This document shows, in pieces, positions 23,541 through 36,800 of a DNA stretch of 64,000 nt. Every line of letters begins with the position of its first letter. The stretch's first letter is position 1. The notes below the pieces were generated by a model. That model saw only the letters and a list, made by a program, of their open reading frames with translations, made no database searches and was not told the origin of the DNA. Source of the stretch: Pachypanchax playfairii (lineage: Eukaryota; Chordata; Actinopteri; Cyprinodontiformes; Aplocheilidae); NCBI GenBank assembly GCA_006937955.1, contig SSNP01000146.1, forward strand, positions 1-64,000. Direction: 5' to 3'. The position numbers and the translations under genes were made by a program.

Positions 23541-25807
23541 ATATTAAAGATATTTTTATGTATTTATATTTGTATGTGTCTGTGAACTGTCTGGAAACTT
23601 GTTTTGCTGTGTGTCTTGACAGAGACACTCTTAAAAAAGATATTTCCATCTCTCTGAGGTTTATCCTGGTTAAATAAAGATTAAGTTTAAAAGAAAAATA
23701 GGCATTTGCTTAACTCCTCAAAATCCTGTGAACAGAAATTCAACCTCATGTTGTGCTTTTACTATTTTTAACATTAGAGGAAAAAGGCTATTGAAACGTT
23801 GGTGATAAAACTGGAACTATCAATAAGCAAAGGAATGATTTTTGGAGAATAATTATGGTGGAATTAAAAATAGCTTAAGACTTACAGATTGTATCTGTCA
23901 ATCCAAGAGATTAACAACATATCTAACATATCTTTAAGACCAGGGTTGGGAAATGCTGCCCTATATGATCAGAAGATGTGGCAGTTTGCTGGTCTGGAGC
24001 ATACAGCTGCGTGTTAACACATGGACAAAGGCCAAATAAATCAGCAATGACCTTGGAGGAATTAATGTTAATAACTAAATATTAATTCTTTGGAGTTTTT
24101 GTCCTGTCCTGTTCTGGTATGAATGGTGGGTCTGGGTGTCTCATTATGTCAGAATAAATTTACTCCTCCTCTTGTATAATGGACTTTGTTTGAGTCTATG
24201 GCATGACCATATTTGGGTTTTGGAGTGGACAGGCGCTGAGGGACAGTCATTAAAAATAGGAACAGGTAGTAGAAGTTGAGAAAGTAACACAAAAATACAA
24301 AAACAAAGACTAAGAAAACAAAACAGAACAGCTGACACGCCTAAACACCCCACATAATAAGGAGTCTGAGACCCCCAGTGAGGAGGGCTAGGAAGGAAAA
24401 CAGGGCAGGAGCCCCTACTCATTCTTAGACCAACCCGCAGGACAACAGGTGGTCCGAACCATCTGAGATACTGAGCCTAACTAGGAGTCTACTGCACCAA
24501 AGTAGCAGCCAGGACCCCACACAGCCCACACCACCCTGAGAACCAGCAGCACCCTCCAAAACACCCAGCGTCCAGCCCACAGCCATGCACAGCCTGAGTA
24601 GGACTCGCAGCAATAACCGTGGGGGAGGGGCTTCCAGCAACCCACCAATCCAGCATAAATTATCAGTGTGTTTGCATGTGTATCATTCTGTATGCTGTGA
24701 TGATGAAAAGATGTGCTCCCCCTGTCCTTACATGTCTAAAATTTAATGGATAGGACTTGGTGGACAGCCCCCACAGGACCAGGACCTGAACTAAATTATA
24801 ATTCTTTAAAGAATCAAAGGTGGATTTTCAGATCAAAGAGGACATAAATGTTTCAGTGAAATTAATCAATGTGGCCAAAAGAAAAAGACATTTTCTGTGT
24901 TGAAGTTCTTTTAGATCCGGAAGTTTGAATCAACAGAAACTCTAAACATCTCATAAAAGTCCCTGAATTAACTTTTAATCTTAAAAACAAGTTAATAAAC
25001 ACTTGTTTAATTAACGGAAGCGTCTGTGGCAGGTATATACAAAAATAACATGTATAAGCTTAATTTTAATCCAACAATTAGGGTTTGAAAGTATTGAACT
25101 GCACACTTTAGCTCCCAAATTACTTCCTTTTGATCTCTGTAAATGTGCTTTTCAAGGTTCCTTCATAAGCAGAAAATGAAACCCGGTTGACCTGGTATTA
25201 TTTTGTGTAAAACAGCTACAATTTTTATGAAGATATTTTGTTCCTTTCATATGTACAAGCTCTGTTAGATCATAATTATAAGAAGAAAACGAGCATTAAG
25301 CACTTTACCAAATAGGGTTAGAATAAAAAAATATTCAAATGTATATTTTCTAACTGGATTTACAAATGCCAATCAAAGTTTAAAAATAGCATCTTTTTTT
25401 TATTTTATTTAACTTTCACAGCAAAGGAACTGGCTGTGCTGAAGATCAGAGGCTGTAAAATGTGTGATTCTTATTTCAGTGAGTGTAAAACTGCTGTGAC
25501 AGTGTTAACATTCATGCATCCTTCAACAGTGTAGTATAAAAGAATCTAGCTTTTTGCAGATTAGGACATTTTTCTGCATCCATCGCCAGTCAGTACATAA
25601 AATATAAGGTTTTTGATAACCAGCTCTAGGGGGGCTTTAGCTGGCAGCATAAGGGACCCCGACAGAAATGAAAAGCAACTACAAAGTCTTACTAATAAAC
25701 AAGCTGCTGACTAATAAACTACACAGAAGATTTGGGGCTATTTGAGTTGAATGTTTTTTTATTACAAGACTTCATCCATTTGAGGCGGCCGAGCACTCAA
25801 GCACAAA
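23541..25807. repeat. Overlap duplicate 2, right copy (2,267 bp)
   Basis: Second copy of 21553-23539, starting directly after the N at 23540. It carries about 280 extra bases (about 24920-25200) missing from the left copy. This suggests two alleles with an indel, or one copy with a deletion, placed side by side in the assembly. Confidence 0.92.
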
Positions 25808-26479
25808 CCTTCTGGGATGAAAACTGTCCCAGCGAGGGAAACGCGAGCGTGTGGGTCAGGACGCCAGCTGATTGGGTTTCATGTGCCGTGACTTGCGAGA
25901 GTACGAGAATAGAACAACTTCCTTTCAGGAATATGTGCTATTGATTTTGCTGGATACATTTTATTTCCAGTTAACCTTGTGTGTCGAAAAGGAATAATAG
26001 AAACCTGTTTTATAAATCACTAAAAATTATCTAAATATGTATTAATTTCTCTTTTTTTTTTTATTTTAATCTGTAAAATGTCCCCATGTTAATGAACTAA
26101 ACAGATTTTCCTGTAATTGACTTTTGAACTATACAAACACATTTGAGTATTTTTGGCAGCTTGCTCAGTCTTGGCAAGTTGCATCATCATCTCACAAATC
26201 ATGTTCCATGATAAGTGTGAATAAAGATGTTAAAATCCATTTAACCTTGAAAATTGACCTCCTGGGTTGTGTAACTTGTCACAAATCACCATGAAGATCT
26301 GCTGAATTTACAGCCTGATACTCTGCTGCCATCTAGTGAGATCCACACAACATTGGGACGATAAACCACAGAACAGTTATATATTTACACGACCTTCTGT
26401 TCTTTATCTTAAAGATGAAACATTTTGCAAAACTAAGACACTTAAATAAAATAAATAAATCCATATCTGAATTCAAGTT
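25808..26479. other. Intergenic between duplication and med1 3' end
   Basis: Mostly AT-rich unique sequence. No gene seen. Confidence 0.45.
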
Positions 26480-27059
26480 GCCAGACATGTTTATTTCAAT
26501 CTTCTAAACTTTTTTTTCTTTTCGCGATCATCTTTCACGCTCTGCTTCTTGTACCTACACTAATTTACACATTAACAGTTCAAAATGTAACAAAAGCTAA
26601 AAGCTGGATCTAAAATAGAAACATTAATTCTCACTTTACAGTAGTTTTACTTACATATATATAAAAAAATCATACATCACTTCCTTTGATGGCATACAAA
26701 TAAATGGCAATGTGTCACTAAATCTATTAAGCACGAAAATAAGATGAAGAAACATTTGCTCACAGTAAGAATGTTCTGACATTGCAGAAAATCTAAAATA
26801 ATGTTAATGCAATCGTTCAAAAAACTTCTGTAGCAAGAAAGCAGAGTCTGAGATAACATCAGACTTAAAGCATTCATCATTATTAAACTGTCATCCTCAT
26901 TATTATACAATAATACAGTAAAATATGACATTATAATAGAGTCTTAGTCAATTATTATTGTTTGTATATTCAGTTCCATTGTGTGGCTTGAGTTAAATAA
27001 ATAAAAATATGTTTAAAAGCTTGTATGAGACAACAAAATTAAAAAACTTTAAGATCAGA
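26480..27059 (-). other. med1: med1 3' UTR (approximate)
   Basis: Sequence directly downstream of the med1 stop codon. An AATAAA on the minus strand lies at 26495-26490, about 565 bases past the stop, and is the best candidate poly(A) signal. The 84-codon open frame at 26677-26931 falls inside this UTR and has no motif. The 3' end is inferred. Confidence 0.5.
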
Positions 27060-30000
27060 TTAAAGGTCACCAATGAGGGCTGAGTCCATAAGGTCATCGT
27101 CCTCTTTTCTCAGATACATTGGACTGGACCTGGATGGACGATCCGAGCTGAGCATGGAAAGTGATGAATCTGAGGCTGAAATTGGAGACCGTGACCAGCT
27201 GTCGGCTTTTATTGAATGTGATGAAGGACCCATGGACATGGAGGACTTCTTTTTCTCCTTCTCCCTGTCCCTTTCTCTGTCTCTGTCCCTCTCCCGTTCC
27301 TTCTCTTTCAGCTTCTTCTTCTCTTTCTTGTGTTTCTTGTGTTTTTCACTTGAGCTGAGTGGAATGGAGCTCATGTATTCCTGTGTGGGGAGGGGACGCA
27401 TGGTCTGGTCGTCGTCTGAGCTGGGGCTGTTCTGGTGGGACTTCTCAGCCACTGAGCTGCTGCCTGATTCGCTCTCGCTGTCGTGATTAAGAGGGGTGTA
27501 TCCCGGCGAGCGGCTGTGGCTGGGCGAGGAACGGTCATGTTTTGGAGTGGAACCACTGAAGAGGGGAGAAGCTTTAAGGCTAGAAATTTGTGGACGCATC
27601 GACTCACTTGATCCTTCCCCAGTTTTCTGAAGAGTAACTTTAGCCTTGATGCTTGGTGAGCCACCATCTGGTTTGCTAATGATAATTTTGGCCAAAGTGC
27701 CTCCACCTACCCCACCTGTTTTGGGGTCTATCATCTTCTTATCCCCACTACTACTACCTGAAACCATCACTTTGGATTTTGCCTCTTTGTCAGATTTTTC
27801 CCGTTTATATTCTCCACTTTGGGAGGATGAGGTGTGTTTGGAAGAGCCCATGTTTGAAGGTGCACTGGGAACATTTCCAGGACCCCCTGGAGTAGATGCT
27901 GAACCAGCTCCGCCCACTGGTGGCCCAACCTCACAACCATCCTCCCCAACCCCCCCTCCACCCACACTCTTCAGCTTGTCAATGACGGCTGTTAGAGAGG
28001 GTTTTTTGTTTCGACTGGGTGACTTGCCTTTAGCATTGGGATTGTTTGCATTGTTCTGATTCGGTCCTCCACCTCCACTGTTTCCTTCATGTCCACTACC
28101 TCCTCCGGTCCCTCCACTTCCACCCCCTCCACTCCCATACTGAGACTGGGAGCCTCCAGAGAAACTCATGGAACCTGAGGATGAGCTAGACGAAGAAGAG
28201 GAAGACGTGGACCCAGAAGAAGAGCTCCCACTGGCTGGCTTTTGTGAGCTGATATTTCCACCAGAGGTGGACTTGGACCCACTGGAGCTGCCACCTCCTG
28301 ATCCTATTGGAGATTTAGCCTTGGAAGAAGGGGGAGTTCCTGGAACCTGGGACTGCTGCATTTTCATTGGGGATGACAATTTGTCACCAGAGCTACTGGA
28401 ACGGGAATGAGAAGGAGAAATGTTGGGCTTAAAGTTGGGATTCATGAGTGAACCGGGAGGCTTGCCCCCCTGAGGCTTAATTTTATTCCCACTTCCCATT
28501 CCACCTCCAGTGGCCCCAGGTCCAGAAAGCCCATGTTTAGTGATCGGAGAGGATCCTGGTTTGCCGACACCCATTCCTTGAGAGGATCCTTTCAACTGGG
28601 ATGCCCCACTTCCACCTCCTGTCTTAGAATTGTTGCCTTGTGACATGGAGCCTTCTTTGGACTTGATCTTCCCAGAGGATGATGAGTGTGAATGATGGCT
28701 TTTGCTGCTGCTGCTTGTTCCACCTGCACCTCCTGTACTACTAGAAGCTGAACTGCTGGAGGTGTATCCCCCATGGGAAGAGGTTTTTCCTCCAGTGATT
28801 GTACCTTTTGGGATCTGAATGGTGATTTTGGGAATTGGAGGCGTAGCTCCTCCAGGCGGCGTTTGCGAGCGTCCTGAACTACCAGGAGACTTGGAACCTC
28901 CACCACTCATGCTTCCTCCAGAACCTGAACCACCGCTAGGAGGTGTATAAGGTCTCCCTCCTGAGCTGTGAGAAGGAGACTTTCCATCAGTATCAAGCTT
29001 TTTGCGTTTAGGAGGCTTATCTTTAGACTTTCCTTCACTGGATGGGGTCCTGCTTCGCTTGACCTGTTTGCTCTCTGTTGAGCTGCTCCCCATTCCCATC
29101 CCAGAACTGCTACTTCCACTGCCTCCATTCTCATCCTTTGGACGTATGAGACCCTGTTGTTTACCTTTGTGTTCTGTACTTTTAAAATCAGCACATGTGG
29201 AACCAAGTCCCATCATAATGGGGCTTTGGGATCCTCCACCATGAGTATCTCCTAAGTCAGGAGCTTGACCCAAAAGTGGTTTACCGCAACCACTGTTACC
29301 TCCAAAAACCATTCCCATGTCAAAAGGATCCTTCAGTGAGGTGTCTGGAGTGCTCTGACCATGTGGAGCTGGATTCTGAGGAGTTCCAGATGGAGTATTT
29401 TGCTGGCTACCTCCCCCAAATACTTTGACGGGGTCCAGGTCTCCATCAGCACTTGGAGAGCTTTCATCAAAGTAGCTTTGAGAGAGGAGGTCAGGGTTGA
29501 AGTCAGATGCATCAGGAAAGAAATTGGTGGAAGAAGAATCACTGTTGGGCGTGGCAGCAGTTGCAGTTGCCTCAGCAATCAGGTCAGCCGCATCTGTAAA
29601 GGGATTTTCATTGCTGTTGGAATTGAAGATGTCTGCCGAGTCAAAGACTGCACTACCCTGACCAGAGCTGGAGGAGTCACGGACAGGAGTACCAAGAGGG
29701 CCTCCATCATCCCCACCACTGCCAATGGGGTGTTGTCCATGGCTTCCACTGCTGTTTTTGCCAGGTTGCTCGGGTAAATCTTGCAATATTTCTGTGATAT
29801 CAGGTCCAATACTATCGGAGCTGGGGAGGCGGACTATACGAGGTGGCATCGTACCTGGGGGTTGCTGTTGCTGTGATTGGACATGAGTCTGTGGATAAGG
29901 CATACTGGACACAGGGGGTGGTGTTTCACATTGACTTGGAGCTGGTGTGATGCTGTGAGGTGTTTCAAGGCCATCACTAGTTAGGTTAACGTCAAAGATA

Positions 30001-30876
30001 GAATTCTGAGATGCGTCCACGTCCATAGAGAGGAGTTCCCGGTGGAAATCATCCTCATGAGTTACTGAGTGGTGCTGGTGGTGTTGTGGCATGGAGGATG
30101 CTTGTTGTGGTTTCATGCCCAAGCCACCACCTCCACCACCTGCACCTGCTCCAGGCAACACCCCACCTTTTTCATTTCCCCTGGGTCGTTTCTTCTTTCC
30201 CTTTGTGTTACCTCCAGGACAGGCTCCACCCATGCCATCTGTTCGTGGGGAACCAGATGAAGAATTCTGTCTCTCTAAAGGACTAGAGCCATACAGGGAA
30301 GTAAAATCCTGTGCAGGATTGTCTTTCAGCAAATTCATCAACATGGGATGATTCTTGGTATTGCTGGCAGGAGATGACGTTGGTGGGGGAGTTTGGTGGG
30401 GTGGTGGTGCATTCTGGGTATTGGGACTAGAACCCACATTTCCAGTTATCTGTAATAAACTTGTCAGAATGGGATTCTGTGTGACTTTGCTGTAGTCGTC
30501 CGAATGGGCTTGACTCTGCTGTTGTTGCTGCAGCTGTTGCTGGCTGGCCACCCCTCCAGGGGTCATGCACTCAACTCCTTGAGCTTGTCTTTCTGTACGG
30601 GAAATTCCAAACAGAGAGGCGATTGGACCTGCAAAATTCGGTCCACCAGGTGGTCCTCCCCCAGTGGGTGTGTTGCCTCCTGTTAGCCCAGTTATTCCCA
30701 TGGGGTTAGTTCCATCGCCTGTTGTCATGTTATAGGTTGGACTACCAGAGGGCGGCGGGTTATTTTTCACCATGGTCTCCACTGTCTGAGCAATTAGTGA
30801 AAGAGCTGGAGTGTCGGCCTGGATAGTCTCAGCTTTCCTTCGAATGGCTCGCATGGTAACAGGAATGGACATGCAT
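27060..30876 (-). CDS. med1: med1 terminal coding exon (receptor boxes and disordered tail)
   Basis: A 3,817 nt exon with acceptor AG at 30877-30878. It completes an Arg codon and then reads CMSIPVTMRAIRRKAETIQ. It carries a poly-Gln stretch, both LxxLL boxes within NPILTSLLQITG and HPMLMNLLKDNP, then Ser/Gly homopolymer-like tracts. A SPSRNKKPSLTAVIDKLK block, AKIIISK and SIKAKVTLQK blocks and the EKHKKHKKEKKK basic tract follow. Stop TAA is at 27062-27060. The long open frames on the plus strand here are shadows of its codon bias. Confidence 0.97.
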
Positions 30877-33800
30877 CTACAAGAATGACAAAACAACTAC
30901 CATAAAATGATACTGTACATGTGGATGAACTTTAAAGGAAAATAAGAATAAATAACCTACCTGTGGACAACCTTGGTTATAAATTCATCAGTACAGATCA
31001 AAGCATCAGACGATCCTTTATATAACTTGCAAGACACCTGTCTGGAGTCAATCACCTCCATCACAACTAGAGAAAAAGGAAACTTACAGCTATTAAAGGA
31101 TTCAGGTTACATTTTCAGTACTGATAAGTTTTATAGGATTCAAAAATATCATCTCCAGTTTAAAATGCTGTAATAACAATAATACTAGTCTGTATACATT
31201 TTGAAAGAAAATGTAAGGCCATCGTAAATTTAATTTCTGTCCTTTCTAAGATTCAAAACACATCAAATCTCACTTGAACCAGTTTGTTCATGGTTTATCT
31301 AGAGTACAACAAACTTTCTTACACTTTGAATAAAACAGATGTAATTTAATATTATTTTTAAAGAAAACATTTGAAAGTTTTTGTGCCCTGTAACCTTCTA
31401 GAATCATGAGTTTACCTTGAATCAATTTAACAGGTTTTTGTGTATCACAGTCTTAATAACTTTGTTTAAAAATATTGTTTTTTATTCACATAAATAAAAA
31501 ATAACTGACACCACAAAAGGTTATTAAGGATGTATTCACACCTGATAGTCTGGTAGACTCGGTTTGATTGGGGATTAAAATAGCAACAGTGCTGCTGTTT
31601 GTAGTTTGTGTGGTTTGGATTCACACTGCCTTTTATAAAACTGACCAATGTTTAAGAGCATGTTTACATCCCCACCTGTGATGGCGCTGTGATGTTACTG
31701 CACTTCTTTTTTTTGTTATTGCACTTCCTGGTGCAGAGGGAGAGACTCATTCTATAGTGAAATGTAAACGAACATGGGAGTAGCAGCAGATTCGGTTGGT
31801 TTTGGGATTGATTTTTGTGTTTGGCAAACATGCCAGAGCTATATTCTGCAGCAATGGACTCAGGGTGAGCAGATAACGAGGCAGAGGACTATTGAGAGAG
31901 CTGTGTTTACCACAAGGCGGCTGAGACGCCATGTGATGAGAAAGCATGCATGCAACTTCACAGCACTGATCGCTATCTGTGTGGTCCCAGTCCGGTTGCG
32001 TTCACACACGCAATCGAACCACTCTAGAGTTTGTTTAATGGAACCGAGACCCACGTTTTTTAGGTGGACTCGAGTCCGGATCAGAATTCAATTGCCCATT
32101 CACACCTCCCTAAACGAATCGGACTTTCTGGGCAAACGAACTAGAGCTCGATATAAGTGGACTAAACAGGGCTGGTATGAATGCACCCTACTATAAACTG
32201 ATGCTCACCACAGACTAGTGATTCATTGACTGGATGCTGGAAAGAGACGCTGAAACTTGAGTCAGTAAGTGGACAAACTTCAAACTGCAGAAGACCTGCA
32301 CTGTCTGAAAAACAAACAAACAACAAATAAACAAGAAAAATGATGCAGTTTAACAAAGAAATATAGAAGCCATGTGTTGCAACTGGTTCATATAAAGGAA
32401 ATCAGACTGTTTTTTAACCTTCTTTGACAGAAGTTCGTTTCACACAGCTGCCAATCAAAGTGTTATAAGCTGCCTGGTGTCGAATGATATCCAACAAGAC
32501 TGGCACTTGTGCAGGGTGACGAAAGGGGATCTTGGACACCATTACTCCTTGTAATGAATGACCATCTTGCACTGGAGCATCACCGTTCAGGAAGTAACAA
32601 TGTTGCTGATCTGGTAAGATCTGTGAAAGGATAAACAGTACAGGTTTTCCTGCAAAGTAATTTGTGTGGATTTCAATCTCCTTACAAAATAAAACCAGAA
32701 ACATGACTAAAAGCCTGAATAAATGACAAGAGGTAAAATTATACAGATTGTGTTTGTGAGCTTACAGAATAAAAGTGTGTGTTGTTGTGTCGTGTTGCTG
32801 GCACGGAGCTGCTCTCCTCCAGAAGCTGCAGCTGACTCTGAACGATCAGCTGGTAGAGAGGTGAGAGGCTGGGGGAAGTCTCGAACACTGGAACCGCTGA
32901 GGATGGGAAAGGAGATTTAAGTCTAAAACCCCAAATTACACAAGCACAGTTCTTTTATTACAAATATATATATTCACAAGTTTAACTCACAAGTAGCATT
33001 GCCCATTCTCTGAATAAAGGAAAGGGAGAAAGGCATGGGGCGATTCATCTTCAGGAAAAAACAGGCTGGTAGTTCCACACAGTTCGAGTTGGTCACATTG
33101 GAAAAGGAAGGAGTGCTAAAACACAGAAAAATCTGTATCTGTTATCTGAACTGCTGTCTGCCTGAAAAGCTCAAATAACTTCAAAATAATGCAGTATTTA
33201 GACAACAAGCTGCGCATGTTACATACCCCTTGTTGTCGACAGGGTGGGATCCAGTGATCAGTGGAGCGATTGGAAGCTTGTATAATGTAGAGGTTCCCTC
33301 AATAGTCACAGAGACACTGACACCTAGAGAACGTGGCACTGCAAAAACACGCGTTCATATACAGAAAAGTGTCATTTCACATGAGATAATCACTAATTGG
33401 CAAATTTAACGACTGACTGCTGTCGCTCTTCCTCTAGATGATTTTTAGGAACTTGCCATTGTTATCATTCAAGTTCAGCTGTGAGCCTGTTTCCACCTCA
33501 AAGATGTCATAAGGTGACACGTAGCACTGAAGAGAAACAAGATGGCCACCGCTCCTGGCTGTCAGCAGACCCACACTTCCATGAAGAATAGTTTCAACTG
33601 TGTTAGCATTCGTTGCTAACCTAGGAGACATAAAAACAAATGACCAAAAAGACTTTTACTCACAATCAGTAAATCATTTTTCAGTTTTCAGTGAGCGTAT
33701 AATTTCAGTCGAAAAAAATTGCTATTGAACAACAACACAATGCTAAATTACAATTTATTTATCAGTAATTTTGCTCCTCTTTAAAATATTTTTACCAATT

Positions 33801-36800
33801 AAACCATTTGATTGACATTCCAAATATATTAAGACATTAATAAGGGTTCAAAATAATATTTGCAGAGTTGGATCATTTATAAAATCTCCAAGCATTTGCT
33901 AAACATTAGTCAACCTAATATATTGACAATAACTTCTTGGGAAAGCTCACCGGAACATGTGCATCATCTTGGTGAGATCAAGCTCCAGAGACTGCAGAGC
34001 TATATACATCTTTGTTTTCAGTTTACTGAAACACAAGAATTATTTGAATGTTATCAAAAAATGTTTTCTGCAAAAAACAAAACATACACATGAAAACACA
34101 CAAAACATTTCATCCTGGATTTCTGCCATACTTAAGTTAAAGCAGTAGAAAGTACTTTTCATTACGTGGTACTCCCTTATTACTGATTCTATTTGTGTAG
34201 CTGTACATACATGTACAATATGATTGAGAGAGAGCACATTTTTAAATAATTCTATTTTATAAAATAAAAACAGGAAATCTCTAATAGCCAAATTTCATTT
34301 GAAGCAATCTGGTCACAAGCTTTAAAGATGCAACTTTTTAACCAAAAAGTGAACTTACTTATCACAAGGAAGTCTGTATAAGTCGACCAGTCCTTTGAGA
34401 TGTTTGGAAAATTCTTCAAAGTTCTTTTCCCTGATGACGAATAAAGTTGCCAGCTGTTAAAATTATTTACTACATTTCCAAAAACTGAAATCATGAACCA
34501 TAAATCAGTGTTTTGTGTTGATGTTTTCTTTCTACTAACCTTAGATGTTGAATCAGTTCAGGGCAGCTCTGTAACCAAATAGCAATGTTTATGTGACTTT
34601 AGTCAAGGTGATGTCAGACAAATGGAAAAGAATCAAGAAAATCGATAAATTAAACTAAAACTGTATTATTTTAAACAAACTGAAAGGTACTGACCGTTGG
34701 GTTTTCTCCCTGATGTGCAACCTTGACATCCACAAGCTGACCACTGGTGTCCAGCTGCACCTCCACGTAAAACATGTCTGATGTGATGTAGCACTCTGTT
34801 CCAGAGGGGCTGAGGTGAGAGCCCAACCTGCAAAAAGGATTAAAACACTTCATTCTTCATTTGTTAAGCTTTCCTTTTTAACAAGATAGATACAGAAAGA
34901 GACACTGAGTGAGACACTGAGAGGACATAAACAAAATGAAGATACTCACATGTTTTGACGAGCGATAGATTCCAGACGATCCGTCATAGAGGGCAGAGAT
35001 GAAACTGAAAAATAGATCCGAAATAATTCATTAATAGTGGCAATATGTCAAACTTACTGCTAATTCACACTAAATGTTTGAATAGAAACATTAAACAGTT
35101 CATACAACTGTAAATCAGTCGACATTTCCCACATCCTCACCTTTCAGCGCTCTCTGCAGCGTCTCCAAGCAGTTGAGCAAGAGCTGGTGACCTGCAGCAT
35201 TCATGACGCCACGTTTCTCCTGAGACAGGACGTGATGTGGGTGAGAAATAAGATGGTTCAGAAAAAGATGTATTTTTTTTTTTACATCTGATTGTTTTTT
35301 TTTACTAAATGTCTAACAGTAAAAGTCACTACTGTAGGTTTTTATTAAGAGTAAGAACATTTTTGTGCAAGTGATTAATAAGGATATTGTTTGGTGGAGA
35401 CTTAAGGCCTTTTTAACTCTCTTTAAGCATCTTCACACAATTTTATTTTGAAACTTAAATTTTAAACTGAAGCTTCTGAATGACAGAAATGTGAAACTGA
35501 TGACTTGCTGTGGCTCAGTCATACCACTAGGAGGAACCCCTGTCGACTATAACAGCCCAAATATTTAGAACAAGTGATTTCAACTAAAATGTAAAGAAGC
35601 CCAGTTTAAAACATAAAAAAACAAACTCAATTAGTGCCAGTGATTCTGAGCACAGGAGACACACTGATTTAGTGCTTCCAGTAGAATGTATGAATAAAAT
35701 AACTGTTCATTCTGGATTAAGAGCTATGTTTTTTCAGAATGCCCCCCCCCCCTTATTTTACCTCACAATCTCTAGGTTATTTTCTTTTTCTCTTACTTTC
35801 ACCGTCACACACTTGCATCTCAAACTCTTGACTGTCTGCAGCTACTCTGAGGAACTTAATTGGCTTAATTGAGTGTTTTCACGTGGGATGGATTAATGTA
35901 CATGCAACTGGTCAACTTGTTTCCTCACCACTACCATAGAGGCTGCAAAAGTTTCATAAAAGTACTCTGGCAGATATCGGCCCATACATCATACACAGGA
36001 CAGGTTCTTGGTCCGGATAGGGGCCACAGTCCACCAGTTTTTGACCTCTGTTTCAGAAGATTACGCTATGCAAAAAATACTGCTGGTATTTCTCATTTTA
36101 ATTTTTCTTGATTTGCAGCCATATGAATTTTTTTTTAATCATGATGAACAGAGGAAAGAAAACTCATTCACAACAAACAGAAAAACTGAACTGAAATCTG
36201 ATTCCTTTGTGACAATAAACAGAATTTGGGTGTTTAGTTATGATCTAACAGGGTGTTTAGCTTGTTTTTGTTCACGAACCATGAGATAGTAAATGAGACT
36301 GGTAATTAAATAAAAATAGAAAGAAGAATCTCAACCGGATTTAGACATTTAGGTAAATTTGACAGTCATCCTATCCTATTTCAAATCTTTACTGAATATA
36401 TTCATGGAAGGATGTTTGTGTCTCACCATTGCCTGACGAACAACCTTGGAGGTCTCCTGCCATGGTCGTGAAGCATTGTGTTTAGCATGGAGCCTCTCCA
36501 ACAGAGCAGCCATCCTACTGTGCTTCTCTGCTTCTAATAAGATTTAAAAAAAGACACAGTTCACCTTAAAACAAAAAAAAAAGATAAAATATCAAATTTA
36601 CACATGACTTTCATTAATTTCCCATTTTGTAAGTTTATCAAACATGTGAACACAACACGAAAAACAATTTGTGTGTCGATATTGCAGTTTCCTCTTTACT
36701 TTAAATTTTGACAAATTTGAATAAAACTACAACTCTCAACAATTCCTGTGAATGAATAAAAGTCTTTTTTACTTAAAAGATGTTAAAACTTCTCTAAAAC

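Noticed and set aside
22156..24640. Two pairs of identical minus-strand frames of 92 and 71 codons
   Set aside because: They repeat only because the sequence is duplicated at a contig join. No motif, and they lie in a probable dispersed repeat.
27073..30686. Long plus-strand open frames opposite the med1 last exon
   Set aside because: They mirror the Ser/Gly/Pro-rich codons of med1. None has a domain, a start context or a splice partner.
31774..32196. 140-codon plus-strand frame in a med1 intron
   Set aside because: It coincides with a MITE, and its composition follows the repeat.
32170..32213. Read-through of the med1 exon ending at 32209
   Set aside because: The open frame continues a short way, but the GT donor at 32208-32207 gives the correct phase with the next exon.
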